A stretch of DNA of 10,000 nucleotides. It comes from Theodoxus fluviatilis (lineage: Eukaryota; Mollusca; Gastropoda; Cycloneritida; Neritidae). Positions 7,288 through 10,000 of this stretch are shown one piece after another. The stretch is from NCBI GenBank assembly GCA_034096865.1, contig JAWQFJ010006281.1:122501-132500 (forward strand), given 5' to 3'. The position numbers and the translations under genes were made by a program. The notes below the pieces were generated by a model. It saw only the letters and a program-made list of their open reading frames with translations, was not told the origin of the DNA and did no database searches. Position 1 is the first letter of the stretch; the number at the start of each line of letters is the position of its first letter.

Positions 7288-8058
7288 GCCACGCAGTATC
7301 GTGTAACTCTGTGACCCGACTTTCGAATGAATTCGACTTGGACCCACGTCTCGATGTGAATAACATTGCAGTTTTAATGAACTATTGCTGTGCTTTGATA
7401 AATTAAAACTGTTCTTTAGTTACGGATTCTTCGTATGTGATGTGTAAGTAATCCTCGAAATGAGCGTTTTGCACGCATGCCGAGGAAAAATGGCGGTCTG
7501 GGCCCCCGGCCAGAGCATGTCCTGGGAACACTTCAAACCTGTGAGCGGAGCGTTCGCCCGATTGAAAACTGCCTTCATTGGTCGAGTCAGACACTGTATA
7601 CTCGCTCACTCATTCACACAACGACTTTCTGCCTACACATTTGCCAGCTATCTCAGGCATTTAATGACTTGTGAAACCACTGCTTTTTCCACCAACGGTA
7701 TTTCTTATTTAATGAATGTTTTTATATCAACAAATGCATACGAATTTCACCTAACATCAAACTTTTTTATCTTCCAGTATCCCTTTGACTCAATGAAAAA
7801 TGTCTGTCTTCTTCGTTTTATTGTCATCCTCAGGTTTACTCCTCTCCCTAATTATATATATTATGTCCAAAACGATATATGCAAAGACATTTTATGGAGG
7901 AAGTACAAAAGCGTCGCAAGCATGTGTATATTTCGTTTTTAAAATGTGGCACAGTTTCTTATTATTTTGTACTGCTAACATCACACTGTGTGGAAAACAT
8001 TTTCTGTGGTTCTCATTCACGGGTCTGGAAATGTGGCCGTCTCACTTTGTCCAGTCTG
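7288..8058. other. Unique non-coding stretch between the two minisatellites
   Basis: The left half is of mixed composition and the right half is AT-rich. An open frame of 160 codons (7460-7942, plus) is the longest outside any repeat in the window. Its translation has no recognisable domain, is unremarkable in composition, and no neighbouring exon or promoter supports it. I therefore leave it uncalled. Splice-aware prediction or transcript data could change that. Confidence 0.5.
7369..7411. repeat. 10-bp perfect inverted repeat
   Basis: CAGTTTTAAT at 7369-7378 is the exact reverse complement of ATTAAAACTG at 7402-7411, leaving a 23-nt loop. The stem does not extend in either direction. The whole structure is 43 bp, too short for a typical MITE, so it may be a chance hairpin or a small structural element beside the array edge. 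Confidence 0.75.
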
Positions 8059-9206
8059 CCCTCCCACTGTCACAGGAACGGCCCTCCCACTGTCACAGGA
8101 ACGGCCCTCTCACTGTCACAGGAACGGCCATCTCATTGTCACAGGAACGGCCCTCTCAGTCACAGGAACGGCCCTCTCACTGCCACAGGAACGGCCCTCT
8201 CACTGTCACAGGAACGGCCCTCTCACTGTCACAGGAACGGCCCTCTCACTGTCACAGGAACGGCCCTCTCACTGTCACAGGAACGGCCCTCTCACTGTCA
8301 CAGGAACGGCCCTCTCACTGTCACAGGAACGGCCCTCTCACTGTCACAGGAACGGCCCTCTCACTGTCACAGGAACGGCCCTCTCACTGTCACAAGAACG
8401 GCCCTCTCACTGTCACAGGAACGGCCCTCTCACTGTCACAGGAACGGCCCTCTCACTGTCACAGGAACGGCCCTCTCACTGTCACAAGAACGGCCCTCTC
8501 ACTGTCACAGGAACGGCCCTCTCACCGTCACAGGAACGGCCCTCTCACTGTCACAGGAACGGCCCTCTCACTGTCACAGGAACGGCCCTCTCACTGTTAC
8601 AGGAACGGCCCTCTCACTGTCACAGGAACGGCCCTCTCACTGTCACAGGAACGGCCCTCTCACTGTCACAAGAACGGCCCTTTCACTGTCACAGGAACGG
8701 CCCTCTCACTGTCACAGGAACGGCCCTCTCACTGCCACAGGAACGGCCCTCTCACTGTCACAGGAACGGCCCTCTCACTGCCACAGGAACGGCCCTCTCA
8801 CTGTCACAGGAACAGCCCTCTCATTGTCACAGGAACGGTCCTCTCACTGTCACAGGAACGGCCCTCTCACTGTCACAGGAACGGCCCTCTCACTGTCACA
8901 GGAACGGCCCTCTCACTGTCACAGGAACGGCCCTCTCACTGTCACAGGAACGGCCCTCTCACTGCCACAGGAACGGCCCTCTCACTGTCACAGGAACAGC
9001 CCTCTCCTTGTCACAGGAACGGCCCTCTCACTGTCACAGGAACGGCCCTCTCACTGTCACAGGAACGGCCCTCTCACTGCCACAGGAACGGCCCTCTCAC
9101 TGTCACAGGAACAGCCCTCTCATTGTCACAGGAACGGTCCTCTCACTGTCACAGGAACGGCCCTCTCACTGTCACAGGAACGGCCCTCTCACTGTCACAG
9201 GAACGG
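8059..9206. repeat. Minisatellite, 23-bp unit, 50 copies
   Basis: Each unit begins CCCTCTCAC, has CTGTCACAG in the middle and ends GGAACGG. The core CACAGGAACGG starts at 8071 in the first copy and 9196 in the last. The total length of 1148 bp equals 50 units of 23 bp minus 2, and one unit near 8145-8165 lacks CT and is 21 bp. Point variants mark individual units: CTGCCAC, CACAAGAAC, GGAACAG, TCATTGTC and the early CCCTCCCAC. Because 23 leaves a remainder of 2 on division by 3, the frame shifts each unit. All three plus frames stay open and encode the same 23-residue peptide repeat in different phases. The minus strand meets TGA repeatedly. The 524 to 706-codon plus-strand frames are therefore repeat artefacts. 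Confidence 0.97.
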
Positions 9207-9315
9207 CCTGTGGGCATCGCTGCACGACAGAGCGATTTCTTTTGCTTGCTTCTCTTTCTTGCGTGCATCAGAACAGTTTCTGCGCTGGAGCATGTGCGTG
9301 CGAGCCTGCACATGC
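9207..9315. other. Short spacer between the 23-bp array and the GT tract
   Basis: About 100 bp of non-repetitive sequence, pyrimidine-rich at 9236-9262. No feature is seen in it. Confidence 0.6.
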
Positions 9316-9487
9316 ATGTATGGGTGTGTGTGTTTGTGTGTGTGTTTGTGTGTGTGTTTGTGTGTGTGTTTGTGTGTGTATGTGTGTGTTTGTGTGTGTG
9401 TGTCTGTGTGTGTGTGTGTGTGCGTATGTGTGTTTGTGTCCGTTTGTGCGTGAGTGCGTATATATGGATGTGTGTACGAGCACGTGT

Positions 9488-9562
<75 letters not shown>

Positions 9563-9592
9563 CTTGCGTGCGCGCGTACGGACGCTGTACAT
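9316..9592. repeat. GT microsatellite with pure (TG)33 core
   Basis: The left part (9316-9450) is GT with regular TTTG interruptions about every 10-12 bases. A degenerate GT-like segment with TATATATGG and ACGAGCACG follows. Then comes an uninterrupted (TG)33 at 9493-9558, and CG-containing alternation (TGCGTGCGCGCG) to about 9576. Alternating purine-pyrimidine of this length is favourable to Z-DNA as a matter of general knowledge. The pure core suggests recent expansion. Confidence 0.95.
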
Positions 9593-9623
9593 CAACGTAT
9601 GCTTGTGTGCGTGTGTGGGCGTT

Positions 9624-9960
9624 TACCTGCCTGCCTGCCTGCCCGCCCGCCCGTCCGTCTGCCTCTTTGCCAGTCAGTGTACCTGCCTGCCTATTTGCCT
9701 GCCTGCCTGGATGTCTGCCTGTATGCCTGTCGGTGTACCTACCAGCCTGCCGGCCTGCCTGCCAGCTTGCCTGCCTGCCTACCTGCCTGCCTGCCTGCCT
9801 GCCTGCTTTCTTGTCTGCCTGTCTTTGTACCTGCCTGCCTTCCAGCTATATTGGATGCCTGTCTGTCCGTCTTTCTGCGTATCTATCTCTCTGTATAAGT
9901 CTCGTCTGTTCTGCTCGTGAGTGTCAAGCCTAGTTCCTACCTCTGTCTACCTGCCTGCTT
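9624..9960. repeat. Degenerate CTGC (CCTG) tetranucleotide array
   Basis: Runs of CTGC alternate with CCGC, CTGT, CTAC and CAGC variants. The densest part is 9747-9810. Frames read as Leu-Pro-Ala-Cys repeats because the 4-bp unit rotates through all three frames over 12 bp. The array decays towards 9840-9960 into scattered CTGTCTGTC and CTACCTGCCTGC. It is separated from the GT tract by only about 50 bp. Confidence 0.9.
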
Positions 9961-10000
9961 GTCTCCACCAATCAACGTCCTCTAGGCCTAAATGGCCCTG

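Noticed and set aside
7460..7942. 160-codon plus-strand open frame in unique sequence
   Set aside because: No recognisable domain, no clear coding bias and no supporting neighbour. It is of a length that occurs by chance in a eukaryotic intergenic region. It could be revisited with transcript data.
8059..9206. CRISPR array
   Set aside because: The 23-bp units are directly abutting with no unique spacers, and the context is eukaryotic. It is a minisatellite.
7800..9920. 706-codon plus-strand open frame running through the 23-bp array, the GT tract and the CTGC array
   Set aside because: All three plus frames are open because the 23-bp unit lacks stops in any frame. The frame then reads Cys-Val and Leu-Pro-Ala-Cys low complexity from two unrelated microsatellites. 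There is no domain or plausible gene structure.

Overview
The window looks like non-coding DNA from an animal genome, most plausibly a marine invertebrate such as a mollusc. I base this on the density of long GT and CTGC microsatellites, very long minisatellites, and two diverged tRNA-headed SINEs with a shared central domain. The assignment to mollusc is inference. Nothing suggests a bacterial or viral origin. I found no convincing protein-coding exon. Every long open frame lies inside a tandem repeat, and repeat arithmetic explains why those frames stay open.

Layout, left to right. Bases 70-540 are a compound GT microsatellite, followed by a GA tract and an 11-G run (541-590). Bases 591-3184 are mostly unique sequence holding two tRNA-derived SINE copies: one on the minus strand (about 1046-1456, with an A-rich tail) and one on the plus strand (about 2085-2262, more degraded). 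A short 20-bp tandem repeat (about 3185-3250) comes just before a 4-kb CAG/GTA-rich minisatellite (about 3303-7287).

The 4-kb array has units of 28, 40 and 52 bp, that is 28 plus multiples of 12. It is organised in zones. The left part is heterogeneous, the middle carries GGC and ACGCGG variants, then come regular 40-bp units, and the right edge is a well homogenised 28-bp array of 24 units. About 770 bp of unique sequence follows, with a 10-bp perfect inverted repeat.

A second minisatellite (8059-9206) has exactly 50 copies of a 23-bp unit, one of them shortened to 21 bp. It shows a higher-order duplication of 13 units. After a 100-bp spacer come a second GT microsatellite with a pure (TG)33 core and a degenerate CTGC tetranucleotide array that runs close to the window end.

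The window therefore holds several tandem arrays of different unit length packed together, plus SINE relics. The most interesting features are the stepwise unit lengths and zonation of the 4-kb array, the frame-cycling that creates false giant ORFs in both minisatellites, and the shared SINE architecture.
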